DNA from: Streptomyces calvus
GTDB lineage: Bacteria > Actinomycetota > Actinomycetes > Streptomycetales > Streptomycetaceae
Direction: 5' to 3'
NCBI RefSeq assembly: GCF_006782915.1
Contig: NZ_VCNP01000058.1
Coordinates: 186,001-250,000, forward strand
Length of the DNA: 64,000 bases
Notes under the pieces: generated by a model
Database searches by the model: none
Told to the model about the DNA's origin: nothing
The model's input: only the letters and a program-made list of their open reading frames with translations
Translations under genes and position numbers: made by a program
Shown here: positions 40,932-49,576 of the stretch, piece after piece
How the letters are laid out: each line of letters starts with the position of its first letter
How positions within the stretch are numbered: position 1 is the stretch's first letter

Positions 40932-42758
40932 ATGAGCACGACCCTGCCCCTGGACGTTCCGCGTCCGGAGTACCCCCGGCCCCAGTTCGTCCGCGAGGCA
41001 TGGCTGAATCTCAATGGCCGCTGGCAGTTCGAGACGGACCGGGGGGACAGCGGACTGGAGCGCGGACTGCGCGACCGCGACCTGACCGGCGAGATCGTCG
41101 TGCCGTTCTGCCCCGAGTCCGAGCTGTCGGGGATCGGCGACACCGACTTCATGGAGGCCGTCTGGTACCGGCGCACGGTGACGATCCCCGGGGAGTGGTC
41201 CGGGTCCGACGTGCTGCTGCACTTCGGCGCGGTCGACCACGACGCCACCGTCTGGGTCAACGGCACCGAGGTGGCCCGACACCGCGGCGGCTTCACCCCG
41301 TTCACCGCCGAACTGCGCGGCGTGGCCGCGCCCGGCGAGGACGCCGTGATCGTGGTCCGCGCCCGCGACAGCCGGCACGGCCCGCAGGCCCGCGGCAAGC
41401 AGGCCACCTGGTACGCCAACACGCACTGCCACTACACCCGGACCACCGGCATCTGGCAGACCGTCTGGCTCGAGCCGGTACCGTCCGCGGCCCGCCTCAA
41501 GCGCCCGCGGATCACCCCCGACCTCGGGTCGAACTCCTTCCACGTCGACCTGCCGATCACCGGCAACCTGCCGGGCCACCGGGTGCGCGCCGTGCTCTCC
41601 GACGGGGACGGCGAGGTGGTGACCGCCTCCGCCCGCGCCGACCTCGACCTGTGCCCCCGACTGGTGCTGACCGTCCCCGAGGACCGGGTGCGCACCTGGT
41701 CACCGGCCGACCCGCACCTGTACGACCTGCTCCTGCAACTCCTCGACGCCGACGGCGCGGTGGTCGACGAGGCCGCCTCGTACGCCGGGCTGCGGTCGGT
41801 CGCCGTGCACGGCAAGCGGGTGCTGCTCAACGGCGCCCCGGTCTTCCAGCGGCTGGTGCTCGACCAGGGCTACTACCCGGACGGCCTGATGACCGCCCCC
41901 ACCGACGCCGACCTCGTGCGCGACATCGAACTCGGGCTGCGCGCCGGCTTCAACGGCGCCCGGCTGCACCAGAAGGTGTTCGAGGAGCGCTACCTCTACC
42001 ACGCCGACCGGCTCGGCTACCTGGTGTGGGGCGAGTTCGGCGACTGGGGCTGCGAGACCGGCGTCCGCGACGACAACCAGCGCCCGGACGCCAGTTACGT
42101 CGCGCAGTGGCTCGAGGCCCTGGAACGCGACCACTCCCACCCGTCGATCATCGGCTGGTGCCCGCTGAACGAGACGTACCAGAACCTGCACGACCGGATC
42201 ACCCCGCTCGACGACGTGACCCGGGCGATGTTCCTGGCGACCAAGCAGGCCGACCCGAGCCGCCCGGTGATCGACGCCTCCGGCTACGCCCACCGCGTGC
42301 CGGAGACCGACGTCTACGACTCGCACTGCTACGAGCAGGACCCCGAGGCGTTCGCCCGGACGATGTCCGGCCTCGCCGAGGACCGCCCCTACGTCAACAC
42401 CGGCCCGGACGGCCGCCCCTGGTCCGTCCCGTACCGCGGACAGCCCTACTTCTGCAGCGAGTTCGGCGGGATCTGGTGGGACGCGGCGGCCGCCGCGACC
42501 GCCGCCGGCGACGAGACCGGAACCTCCTGGGGCTACGGCGAACGGCCGCGCACCGTCAAGGAGTTCCTCACCCGCTTCGAGGGCCTGGTGGACGTGCTGC
42601 TCGACGACCCGGACATGTTCGGCTACTGCTACACGCAGCTCACCGACGTCTTCCAGGAGCGCAACGGCGTCTACGGCTTCGACCGCGGCGAGAAGTTCGA
42701 CACCGCCGTACTGCGCCGGATCCAACAGCGCAGCGCCGCCTGCGAATCCACCGACTGA
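40932..42758 (+). CDS. Cytoplasmic GH2-family glycoside hydrolase
   Basis: 608 residues without a signal peptide. N-terminal jelly-roll (about 10-185; REAWLNLNGRWQF, VWYRRTVTIPGEW), immunoglobulin-like domain (about 190-290) and TIM barrel (about 295-600). Glu414 (CPLNETYQN) is the expected acid/base and Glu510 (FCSEFGGIWW) the nucleophile. It is a shorter paralogue of the exported PA14-GH2-LamG enzyme and probably hydrolyses imported oligosaccharides. ATG 40932 has GAGGAGCAGC upstream. A binding-protein gene with its own operator follows 103 bases later. Confidence 0.92.
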   Translation: MSTTLPLDVPRPEYPRPQFVREAWLNLNGRWQFETDRGDSGLERGLRDRDLTGEIVVPFCPESELSGIGDTDFMEAVWYRRTVTIPGEWSGSDVLLHFGAVDHDATVWVNGTEVARHRGGFTPFTAELRGVAAPGEDAVIVVRARDSRHGPQARGKQATWYANTHCHYTRTTGIWQTVWLEPVPSAARLKRPRITPDLGSNSFHVDLPITGNLPGHRVRAVLSDGDGEVVTASARADLDLCPRLVLTVPEDRVRTWSPADPHLYDLLLQLLDADGAVVDEAASYAGLRSVAVHGKRVLLNGAPVFQRLVLDQGYYPDGLMTAPTDADLVRDIELGLRAGFNGARLHQKVFEERYLYHADRLGYLVWGEFGDWGCETGVRDDNQRPDASYVAQWLEALERDHSHPSIIGWCPLNETYQNLHDRITPLDDVTRAMFLATKQADPSRPVIDASGYAHRVPETDVYDSHCYEQDPEAFARTMSGLAEDRPYVNTGPDGRPWSVPYRGQPYFCSEFGGIWWDAAAAATAAGDETGTSWGYGERPRTVKEFLTRFEGLVDVLLDDPDMFGYCYTQLTDVFQERNGVYGFDRGEKFDTAVLRRIQQRSAACESTD

Positions 42759-42832
42759 CCGCGCCGGACCCCTCCGGTGGGCGACCGGAGCCGGACCCGC
42801 GCGCACGTCGCGTCCCCAGCAACCGCCGGCGA

Positions 42833-42848
42833 TGTACATCGATGTAGA
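42833..42848. promoter_or_regulatory. LacI-type operator, site 6 (second importer promoter)
   Basis: TGTACATCGATGTAGA carries the perfect core TACATCGATGTA. It ends 13 bases before the binding-protein ATG and overlaps the start of its SD region (GAGAAAGG), so a bound repressor would block transcription or translation initiation. Confidence 0.75.
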
Positions 42849-42861
42849 GAAAGGTAGTGCC

Positions 42862-44232
42862 ATGGTCGACCTGCCTGGCCCACGGGCCGCCTCCGCCAGG
42901 CCGGAAGGTAACCCCGCCGCGCTGTCCCGACGCGGCCTGCTGCGCGCCTCGTTGGCCTCCGCCGCCGTCCTCCTCGGCGGCGGGGCCCTCGCCGGCTGCG
43001 GTTCCGCTGCCGCCGCGTCGGACCCGCGCACCGTGCGCATGTGGGACCTGTTCAGCGGCGCCGACGGCGCCCTGCTCGACGAACTCATCGGCGTCGCGGG
43101 GCCCGACATGCCCGGCACCCGCGTCGAGCGGACCGTCCTGGAATGGGGCCCGCCCTACTACACCAAGCTCGCCATGGCCTCGGCCGGCGGGCGCGGACCG
43201 GACGTCGCCGTTTCCCACATGTCGCGCCTCGCCGGCTACGCGCCCCTGGGACTGCTCGACTCCTGGGACACCGGACTGCTGGCCGAGTTCGGCGTCCGGG
43301 AGCAGGACTTCGCCGACGCGGTGTGGAACCGCACCCAGTACCGGGGCCGTACCTACGCCGTACCGCTGGACACCCACCCGTTCATCGTCTTCTACCACCC
43401 GGACACCGCCCGCAAGGCCGGACTGCTGACGGGCGCCGGAGACCTCGACCTGGACGCCTTCGCCGGTCCCGAACGGTTCGTGGAGGCGGGCCGGGAACTG
43501 GCGAAGGCCTCCGGCCGGCAAGGCATCGCCTTCGGCTACGTCAACGACACCGCCCAGGGCTGGCGGTTGTTCTACGGGCTCTACCGGCAGACCGGGAACG
43601 ACTTCGACCTGCCCGTCGGCGGCCGGGTCACCGCGAACGTCGACGCGATGACCGAGGTCATCGCCTTCATGCGCAAGCTGGTCGACGGCCGCGTCAACCC
43701 GCGCCGCCTCGACTACCCGGCGGCCATCGCGGCCTTCACCAACCGGCAGACCGGGATGATCCTCTCCGGCGAGTGGGAGCTCGGCACCTTCCGGGCCGCC
43801 GACCCGGAGGTCGGCGCCGCGCCCTTCCCGACCGTGTTCGGCACGCCCGCCGTCTACGCCGACTCCCACTCCTTCGTGCTGCCGCGCCGCCCCGACCCCG
43901 ACGAGGCCCACCGCAGGCGCACCCACCAGGCGGTCGCGGCGATCCTCAAGGCCGGGCAGGTCTGGGCGAAGGCCGGTCACATCCCGGCGTACCAGCCGGT
44001 CACCCGCACCCGGGACTACGCCCGGCTGGAGCCGCAGTCCCGCTACGCGGTGGCCGCCGACCACGTGGTGCTCGACCCGGCGGTCTGGTTCGCCGGGGCC
44101 GGATCCGACTTCCAGAACTCGATGTCGCAGGTGCTCCAGCGGGCCGTGCTCGACGGACTCGCCCCCGACCGCGCGGCCCGCGCCATGGTCGACCGGATCA
44201 ACACCGCCCTGTCCCAGCCCAGTCCGGCCTGA
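42862..44232 (+). CDS. Extracellular sugar-binding lipoprotein (family 1, CUT1 type)
   Basis: 456 residues. A twin-arginine-like leader (SRRGLLRASLASAAVLL) ends in a lipobox (LAGC), so export by Tat followed by lipid anchoring is likely. The mature domain is of the SBP_bac_1 type (VRMWDLFSGADGALL, PDVAVSHMSRLAGYAPLGLLD, TYAVPLDTHPFIVFYH, FTNRQTGMILSGEWELG). ATG 42862 is preferred over the in-frame ATG at 42832, which lies inside the operator. It starts the three-gene importer with MalF- and MalG-type permeases. Confidence 0.92.
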   Translation: MVDLPGPRAASARPEGNPAALSRRGLLRASLASAAVLLGGGALAGCGSAAAASDPRTVRMWDLFSGADGALLDELIGVAGPDMPGTRVERTVLEWGPPYYTKLAMASAGGRGPDVAVSHMSRLAGYAPLGLLDSWDTGLLAEFGVREQDFADAVWNRTQYRGRTYAVPLDTHPFIVFYHPDTARKAGLLTGAGDLDLDAFAGPERFVEAGRELAKASGRQGIAFGYVNDTAQGWRLFYGLYRQTGNDFDLPVGGRVTANVDAMTEVIAFMRKLVDGRVNPRRLDYPAAIAAFTNRQTGMILSGEWELGTFRAADPEVGAAPFPTVFGTPAVYADSHSFVLPRRPDPDEAHRRRTHQAVAAILKAGQVWAKAGHIPAYQPVTRTRDYARLEPQSRYAVAADHVVLDPAVWFAGAGSDFQNSMSQVLQRAVLDGLAPDRAARAMVDRINTALSQPSPA

Positions 44233-44254
44233 GCCGCCGCGAAGGAGGCAGCAG

Positions 44255-45187
44255 ATGTCCACCCCACTCGCTTCCCCCGGCCGGCCACGGGCCGACCGCA
44301 CCCCCCGGGGACTGGGCGCCGCGGTACGCCGCGCCCTCCCGCCCGGACTGCTCTTCGCCCTGCCCTTCCTCGTCCTGTTCGCCCTGTTCATGCTCTGGCC
44401 GATGGTGCAGGGCGTCTGGATGAGCCTCACCGACACCTCGCTCGCCGCCCACGAGCCGTCCTTCATCGGGCTGGACAACTACACCGAGGCGTTCGGCGAC
44501 GCCGACATGTGGCGCGCGATGTGGAACACCGTCTGGTTCACCGTCGTGTCCACCGTGCCCCTGGTGGCCGTCGCCCTCGCCATGGCCCTGCTGGTGCACA
44601 CCGGCCTTCCCGGCCAGTGGGTGTGGCGGCTCGCGTTCTTCGCCCCTTACCTGCTGCCGGTCGGTGTGATCGGCCTGCTGTGGGGCTGGCTGTACCAGCC
44701 GGACCTCGGCCTGTACAACCACCTGCTGCAGGCGGTCGGACTGGACGGCTACGCCTGGCTGAGCGACGAGTCCATCGCCCTGTACGCGATCGTCATCGCC
44801 ACCCTGTGGTGGACCGTCGGCTTCAACTTCCTGCTGTTCCTCGCGGCGCTGCAGACCGTGCCCGACCACCTGTACGAGGCGGCGGCGCTGGACGGGGCCG
44901 GCGCCTGGCGTCGGCTGTGGCACGTGACGCTGCCACAGCTGCGGCGCATCACCGGCGTGATCACGGTCCTGCAGATCCTCGCCTCGCTGAAGGTGTTCGA
45001 CCAGGTGTACCTGCTCACCAAGGGCGGCCCCAACGGCTCCACCCGTCCCGTCGTCGAGTACCTCTACGACATGGGCTTCACCGGCTACCGCCTCGGCTAC
45101 GCCTCCGCCATCAGCTACGTCTTCTTCGCGTTCATCGTGCTCGCCTCCGCCGTGCAGTTCGTCGCCCTTCGCCGCAGGGAGAAGTGA
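44255..45187 (+). CDS. Sugar ABC transporter permease (MalF type)
   Basis: 310 residues and six membrane segments. MPSF-like start (LLFALPFLVLFALFMLWPMVQGVWMSLTD) and the EAA loop YEAAALDGAGAWRRLWHVTLPQL are typical of MalF/UgpA permeases. It follows the binding-protein gene by 22 bases, with GAAGGAGG as SD, and precedes its partner permease by one base. Confidence 0.95.
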   Translation: MSTPLASPGRPRADRTPRGLGAAVRRALPPGLLFALPFLVLFALFMLWPMVQGVWMSLTDTSLAAHEPSFIGLDNYTEAFGDADMWRAMWNTVWFTVVSTVPLVAVALAMALLVHTGLPGQWVWRLAFFAPYLLPVGVIGLLWGWLYQPDLGLYNHLLQAVGLDGYAWLSDESIALYAIVIATLWWTVGFNFLLFLAALQTVPDHLYEAAALDGAGAWRRLWHVTLPQLRRITGVITVLQILASLKVFDQVYLLTKGGPNGSTRPVVEYLYDMGFTGYRLGYASAISYVFFAFIVLASAVQFVALRRREK

Positions 45188-45188
45188 C

Positions 45189-46124
45189 ATGACCTCCACC
45201 GACGTCCGGACACGGCCCGCGCGCCGCACGGTCTCCCCGCTGCCCGCCGCCCGCCGCGCCCGCCCGGCCGTGCAGCGCGGGCCCAACCTCACCCTGGGCG
45301 CCGGCCCGCTGGCCCGCACCCTGGCCCTGGCCGCCCTCGCGGTGCTGGCGGTGATCTGGCTGCTGCCGATGTTCTGGGCGGCGTTCACGGCCCTCAAGTC
45401 CGAGCAGGACGCCAGTGATCCGCTGCACTGGATCTGGCCGCAGGGCGGTTTCACCCTGGACGCCTTCCGCACCGTGATCGAGCGCGGCGACCTGCCGCTG
45501 TGGATGCTGAACAGCTTCTTCATCGCCGCGGCCGTCACCGTCGTCACCGTCGCGGTGTCGGCGATGGCCGGCTACGCCTTCTCCCGCACGCTCTTCCGCG
45601 GCCGGCGCTGGCTCTTCACGGTCACCATGGCGTCGATCCTGGTCCCGCCGCAGCTGCTGATCGTGCCGTGGTTCCAGCAGATGCTGACGCTGGACCTGGT
45701 GGACACCTACGCGGCGGTGATCCTGCCGCAGACGGTCGCTCCGGCGATGGTCTTCATCCTGAAGAAGCACTTCGACACGATCCCGCGCGAGCTGGAGGAG
45801 GCGGCCCGCATCGACGGCGCGAGCCATGCGCGGATCTTCCGCTCGGTGATGCTGCCGCTGTCCCGTCCCATGCTCGCCGCCGTGTCGATCTTCGTGTTCA
45901 TCGGCGCGTGGAACAACTTCCTGTGGCCGTTCGTGTCGACCTCCGACCCCGCGCTGATGACCCTGCCGGTCGGCATCACCGCGGTGAAGGACGCCTACGG
46001 CGTGCAGTACGCGCAGACGATGGCGTCCTCGGTGCTGGCCGCGCTGCCCCTGGTGCTGGTGTTCGTCTTCTTCCAGCGGCACATCGTGAAGTCGGTGGCG
46101 ACGACCGGCCTGGGCGGTCAGTGA
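45189..46124 (+). CDS. Sugar ABC transporter permease (MalG type)
   Basis: 311 residues with about six membrane helices after a long basic N-terminal tail. The EAA motif ELEEAARIDGASHARIFRSVMLPLSRP is that of MalG permeases. No ATPase gene follows. Streptomyces CUT1 importers are usually driven by the shared ATPase MsiK encoded elsewhere, so that is expected here. A hairpin ends the operon. Confidence 0.95.
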   Translation: MTSTDVRTRPARRTVSPLPAARRARPAVQRGPNLTLGAGPLARTLALAALAVLAVIWLLPMFWAAFTALKSEQDASDPLHWIWPQGGFTLDAFRTVIERGDLPLWMLNSFFIAAAVTVVTVAVSAMAGYAFSRTLFRGRRWLFTVTMASILVPPQLLIVPWFQQMLTLDLVDTYAAVILPQTVAPAMVFILKKHFDTIPRELEEAARIDGASHARIFRSVMLPLSRPMLAAVSIFVFIGAWNNFLWPFVSTSDPALMTLPVGITAVKDAYGVQYAQTMASSVLAALPLVLVFVFFQRHIVKSVATTGLGGQ

Positions 46125-46142
46125 CCGGACCGGACGGGAGGC

Positions 46143-46168
46143 GGCGGCGCGCCGGACCGCGCGCCGCC
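46143..46168. terminator. Bidirectional terminator between importer operon and MFS gene
   Basis: A perfect 10-bp stem (GGCGGCGCGC / GCGCGCCGCC) with a 6-base loop, 19 bases past the permease stop. Confidence 0.75.
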
Positions 46169-46227
46169 CGTCCCGGGCCGGCGGAGCCCCGGGCGGAGCG
46201 GCGCCCGGGGCCGGCGCCCGCCGGGCC

Positions 46228-47832
46228 TCAGCCGACCGGCGTGGCCCTGCCGGTGTCCGCCGCGGGCGCGGACTCCTCGGCGAGGCGTTCCATGCCGCTG
46301 GTCGTCTTCAGCGGCTTCTCCTTGAGGAAGACGACCGTGATCAGCGCCAGCAGGGCGCACGGTGTGGCGATGAGGAACAGATCGGCGGTGGCGACGCCGT
46401 AGGCGTGCTCGATGATCGCCCGTACCGGCTCGGGCAGGGTGCTCATGTCCGGGACCCCGTGCGCGCTGCCGCCGGCACCGCCGCCTGCGGGAATGCCGGC
46501 CGTCTCCATGCCCTTGGCCGTCTCGGTGGCGACCCGGTTGGCGAGGATCGCGCCGAGGACGCTGGTGCCGATGGTGCCGCCCATGCTGCGGAAGAACGAC
46601 AGCACGGACGTCGCGGCGCCCAGTTCGGCGGCGGGCACGTCGTTCTGGGCGGCCAGCACCAGGTTCTGCATCAGCATGCCGACGCCGACGCCGAGCACCG
46701 CCATGTAGAGGCTGAGCAGCGTGAACGACGTGTCCGCGCCGATGGTGGAGAGCAGCCCCAGACCGACCGTCATGATCACCGCGCCGGCCACCAGGTAGCG
46801 CTTCCACACACCGGTCCTGCTGATGACCTGCCCGGCCACGGTGGACGACACCAGCAGGCCCATGATCATCGGCAGGCTCATCAGGCCGGCGACGGTGGGG
46901 GACTTGCCGAGGGACACCTGGAAGTACTGGGAGAGGAACACCGTGCCGCCGAACATGGCGACACCGACGAGCAGGCTGGCGACGGTGGTGAGCGTCACGG
47001 TGCGGTTGCGGAAGATGTCCAGCGGAATGACCGGCTCGGGGGTGCGGGCCTCGACGACCACGGCGGCGGCCAGCAGCACGAGACCGGTTCCGGTCAGCGC
47101 GGCGGTCTGCCACGACGCCCAGTCGAACTCGTTGCCCGCCAGCGTCACCCAGATGAGCAGGGCGCAGACACCGGCGACGATGAGGAAGGCACCCAGGAAG
47201 TCGATCTTCGCCTCGCGCCGGGTCACGGGCAGGTTCAGCGTGCGCTGGAGCAGCACGATGGCGAGCAGCGCGAACGGAACGCCGATGAAGAAGCACCAGC
47301 GCCAGCCCAGCCAGGAGGTGTCCACCAGGACGCCGCCGACCAGCGGGCCGGCCACCGTGCCGACGGCAAACACGGCACCGAAGACACCGGCGTACTTGCC
47401 GAGCCTGCGGGGCGGGATGATCGCGGCCATGACGACCTGGGCGAGCGCGGTGAGTCCGCCCGCTCCGATGCCCTGGACCACCCGGCTGAAGATCAGCAGC
47501 CCGACGCCGTGCGAGAAGCCGGCCAGCAGCGAGCCGACGACGAACAGGCCCAGCGACAGCTGGAGCAGCAGCTTCTTGTTGAACAGGTCGGACAGCTTGC
47601 CCCACAGCGGGACGGTCGCCGTCATGGCGAGCAGTTCGGCGGTGACGACCCAGGTGTAGGAGGACTGGCTCGCTCCCAGGTCGGTGATGATCGTGGGCAG
47701 TGCGTTGGACACCACGGTGCCCGCCAGGATCGCCACGAACATGCCGGCCATGAGCCCGGACATGGCCTGGAGTATCTGCCGGTTGGACATGGGAGCGGGC
47801 GGCGCCGCGTCGGGCGCCTGTGCTGCGGTCAC
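46228..47832 (-). CDS. MFS drug exporter (DHA2, EmrB/QacA type)
   Basis: 534 residues and about 14 predicted membrane helices, the DHA2 length. Motif A region WGKLSDLFNKKLLLQLSLG, helix-5 motif C region (GVFGAVFAVGTVAGPLVGGVLVD) and a large loop before the last helix are visible. It should export hydrophobic drugs by proton antiport. The start is GTG 47832. It is 123 bases downstream of a TetR gene on the same strand, which probably represses it. Confidence 0.93.
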   Translation of the reverse strand: MTAAQAPDAAPPAPMSNRQILQAMSGLMAGMFVAILAGTVVSNALPTIITDLGASQSSYTWVVTAELLAMTATVPLWGKLSDLFNKKLLLQLSLGLFVVGSLLAGFSHGVGLLIFSRVVQGIGAGGLTALAQVVMAAIIPPRRLGKYAGVFGAVFAVGTVAGPLVGGVLVDTSWLGWRWCFFIGVPFALLAIVLLQRTLNLPVTRREAKIDFLGAFLIVAGVCALLIWVTLAGNEFDWASWQTAALTGTGLVLLAAAVVVEARTPEPVIPLDIFRNRTVTLTTVASLLVGVAMFGGTVFLSQYFQVSLGKSPTVAGLMSLPMIMGLLVSSTVAGQVISRTGVWKRYLVAGAVIMTVGLGLLSTIGADTSFTLLSLYMAVLGVGVGMLMQNLVLAAQNDVPAAELGAATSVLSFFRSMGGTIGTSVLGAILANRVATETAKGMETAGIPAGGGAGGSAHGVPDMSTLPEPVRAIIEHAYGVATADLFLIATPCALLALITVVFLKEKPLKTTSGMERLAEESAPAADTGRATPVG

Positions 47833-47955
47833 GGTTTCTCTCTCGACGATCGGTGGGCAGTGCCGGGTCGCGCCCCGGTGCGGGGGCGGGGGAGCGGGGA
47901 GGGCGAGGACACCCGGGCGGCGTACGCGCCGCCCGGCGGCCGCCCGTCGGGGCGG

Positions 47956-48627
47956 CTACCGTTCGGGTGCCGGGAGTCCGGCGGCGAGCAGCGCGAACAC
48001 CTCGCGGAAGACGTCGGCGAAGGCGAGTTCGTCCTGCCGGTCGCACCAGTGCTGCACGCTGACCCGGACCGCCGCGCCGGCCACGGCCGCCAGCAGGCGC
48101 GGGTACAGGTCGAGTGCCCGGCCCCGCTCGCCCGGGCCGCCCTCGTCCGGCGGGACGTCCGCGCGGTCGGCGGCCGTGCCGCTGATCCGCCGGGCGATCG
48201 TCTCGGCGAGTCCGGCCTCGTCGGCCATGTGGGCACCGAGGCTGCGGACCAGCAGGTGCGGTGAGTTGCGCAGCACCTCCGCGTGCAGGCTCCACAGCTC
48301 GTGCTGCCGTTCCGCCTCGGTGAGTTCCGCGGCGAGGGCCTCGCGCAGGGCGTCGAGCGGGGTGAGGTCCGCCGGCGCTTCGAGCAGGGCCTGCCGGACC
48401 CGGACGGACGCGTCCGCGTCGATGACCACGAACGCGTCGTCACGCGAGTCGAAGTAGTTGAAGAAGGTGCGTACGGACACACCGGCCGCCGCGCTGATGG
48501 CCTCGACCGTGACGTTGTCCGCGCCGTGCTCGGCGGCGAGCCGCACCGCGGCCTCCGCGAGGGCGGCGCGCGTCGCCCGCTTCTTGCGCTCCCGCAGTCC
48601 GCCGTTCGCGCTGTTCTTCCCCGTCAT
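47956..48627 (-). CDS. TetR-family regulator of the drug exporter
   Basis: 223 residues. The helix-turn-helix (about 12-60; RATRAALAEAAVRLAAEHGADNVTVEAISAAAGVSVRTFFNYFDSRDD) is followed by a large helical ligand-binding domain. ATG 48627 is chosen because upstream in-frame starts would include operator sequence. It is upstream of and co-directional with the MFS gene, a frequent drug-sensing arrangement. A palindrome 22 bases upstream of the start is the likely operator. Confidence 0.92.
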   Translation of the reverse strand: MTGKNSANGGLRERKKRATRAALAEAAVRLAAEHGADNVTVEAISAAAGVSVRTFFNYFDSRDDAFVVIDADASVRVRQALLEAPADLTPLDALREALAAELTEAERQHELWSLHAEVLRNSPHLLVRSLGAHMADEAGLAETIARRISGTAADRADVPPDEGGPGERGRALDLYPRLLAAVAGAAVRVSVQHWCDRQDELAFADVFREVFALLAAGLPAPER

Positions 48628-48648
48628 GTCTTGCATGGTATGAAAAAA

Positions 48649-48661
48649 TGCAGGCTCTGCA
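48649..48661. promoter_or_regulatory. Candidate TetR operator upstream of the regulator/exporter genes
   Basis: TGCAGGCTCTGCA is a perfect palindrome with 5-bp arms in an AT-rich stretch, where a further TGCAT...ATGCA pair flanks an A tract. It is 22 bases upstream of the TetR start. Binding is inferred. Confidence 0.55.
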
Positions 48662-48795
48662 AAATTGGCGATTGCGGAGCGGGAACCCGGCGCAATCGTC
48701 GCCAGTGCGTCGGTATCGGCGGGCCCCCGCCACCGGCTGCGGGCAGGGGGCGGGGCCTTGCGGACGGCCGGGCGCGGTGGCACCCTGCGTTCCGT

Positions 48796-49434
48796 TCACT
48801 CCGGCCAGGCGGAGTTCTGGATGACGTCGACGAAGTCGATCCGGCGGAAGCCCGGCACGAAGTGCTCCAGGACGTCCGCGTTCACCGTCCCGAACGTGCT
48901 GTCCGGGCGGTGCCGGAACCCGTCGGCGAACGCCCGGAGGATCTGCCGTTTGAAGTCCGGCCGCGGGTGGGCCGCGGTGACCTCGTCGATCTGCGCCGGA
49001 GTGATGTGGGCGAGGTTCAGGCCGAGCACGTCGGTCTCCACGCCCGCCGTCGTGGCGGCGATCTCGGGGGCCAGCTTGTAGGGCACCTCCGGGGTGGTGT
49101 GCAGGGCGACGGCCGTCCACACCTTCTCCGCGTCGCTCTCGGACAGCCCGTGCGTCAACAGGAACGCGCGGGCCTGGTCGGCGCCGTCCATCTCGAAGCG
49201 CTGGTCGTCACTGCGGTACGGCGCCACCAGGCCCGTGTCGTGGAACATGGCGGCCACGTACAGCAGTTCGGGGTCGGGGCGCAGCCCCAGCGCCGCGGCC
49301 TGCAGACTGCCGAACAGGTACACCCGGCGGGAGTGGTGGAAGATCAGCGGCGGTGTCGTGTCGCGGATCAGGTCGGTCGCGGCCTGGGCCAGCTTGCTGT
49401 CGGGGATCGCGATGCCGGCGATCACTTCACTCAT
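48796..49434 (-). CDS. HD-domain hydrolase-like protein (cyanamide-hydratase-like)
   Basis: 212 residues. The metal-binding pattern HHSRRVYLFG (33-34), HD at 65-66 (FHDTGL) and a later VALHTTPE histidine match HD-domain phosphohydrolases; the order and length are like cyanamide hydratase/Ddi2-type HD proteins annotated in fungi and actinomycetes. Whether it hydrates a nitrile-like substrate or hydrolyses phosphate esters is unknown. ATG 49434; a GlxA-type regulator gene is 142 bases upstream on the same strand and may control it. Confidence 0.82.
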   Translation of the reverse strand: MSEVIAGIAIPDSKLAQAATDLIRDTTPPLIFHHSRRVYLFGSLQAAALGLRPDPELLYVAAMFHDTGLVAPYRSDDQRFEMDGADQARAFLLTHGLSESDAEKVWTAVALHTTPEVPYKLAPEIAATTAGVETDVLGLNLAHITPAQIDEVTAAHPRPDFKRQILRAFADGFRHRPDSTFGTVNADVLEHFVPGFRRIDFVDVIQNSAWPE

Positions 49435-49576
49435 GACGGTCTCCTCGGGCAGGTGGTGCGCGGAGCCGGTCGGGACACCGACCGGACAGCTCCACCATCC
49501 GCCCGCCGAGGACCGCGCGTCCGCTACGGAACGGCCGACAATCCCTCACGAACGGCCACACTTGCCGGGCGGGGTG

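Noticed and set aside
42832..42861. Ten-codon N-terminal extension of the sugar-binding lipoprotein from an ATG at 42832.
   Set aside because: That ATG lies inside the operator palindrome and lacks an SD; the ATG at 42862 has GAGAAAGG upstream and gives a normal Tat leader.
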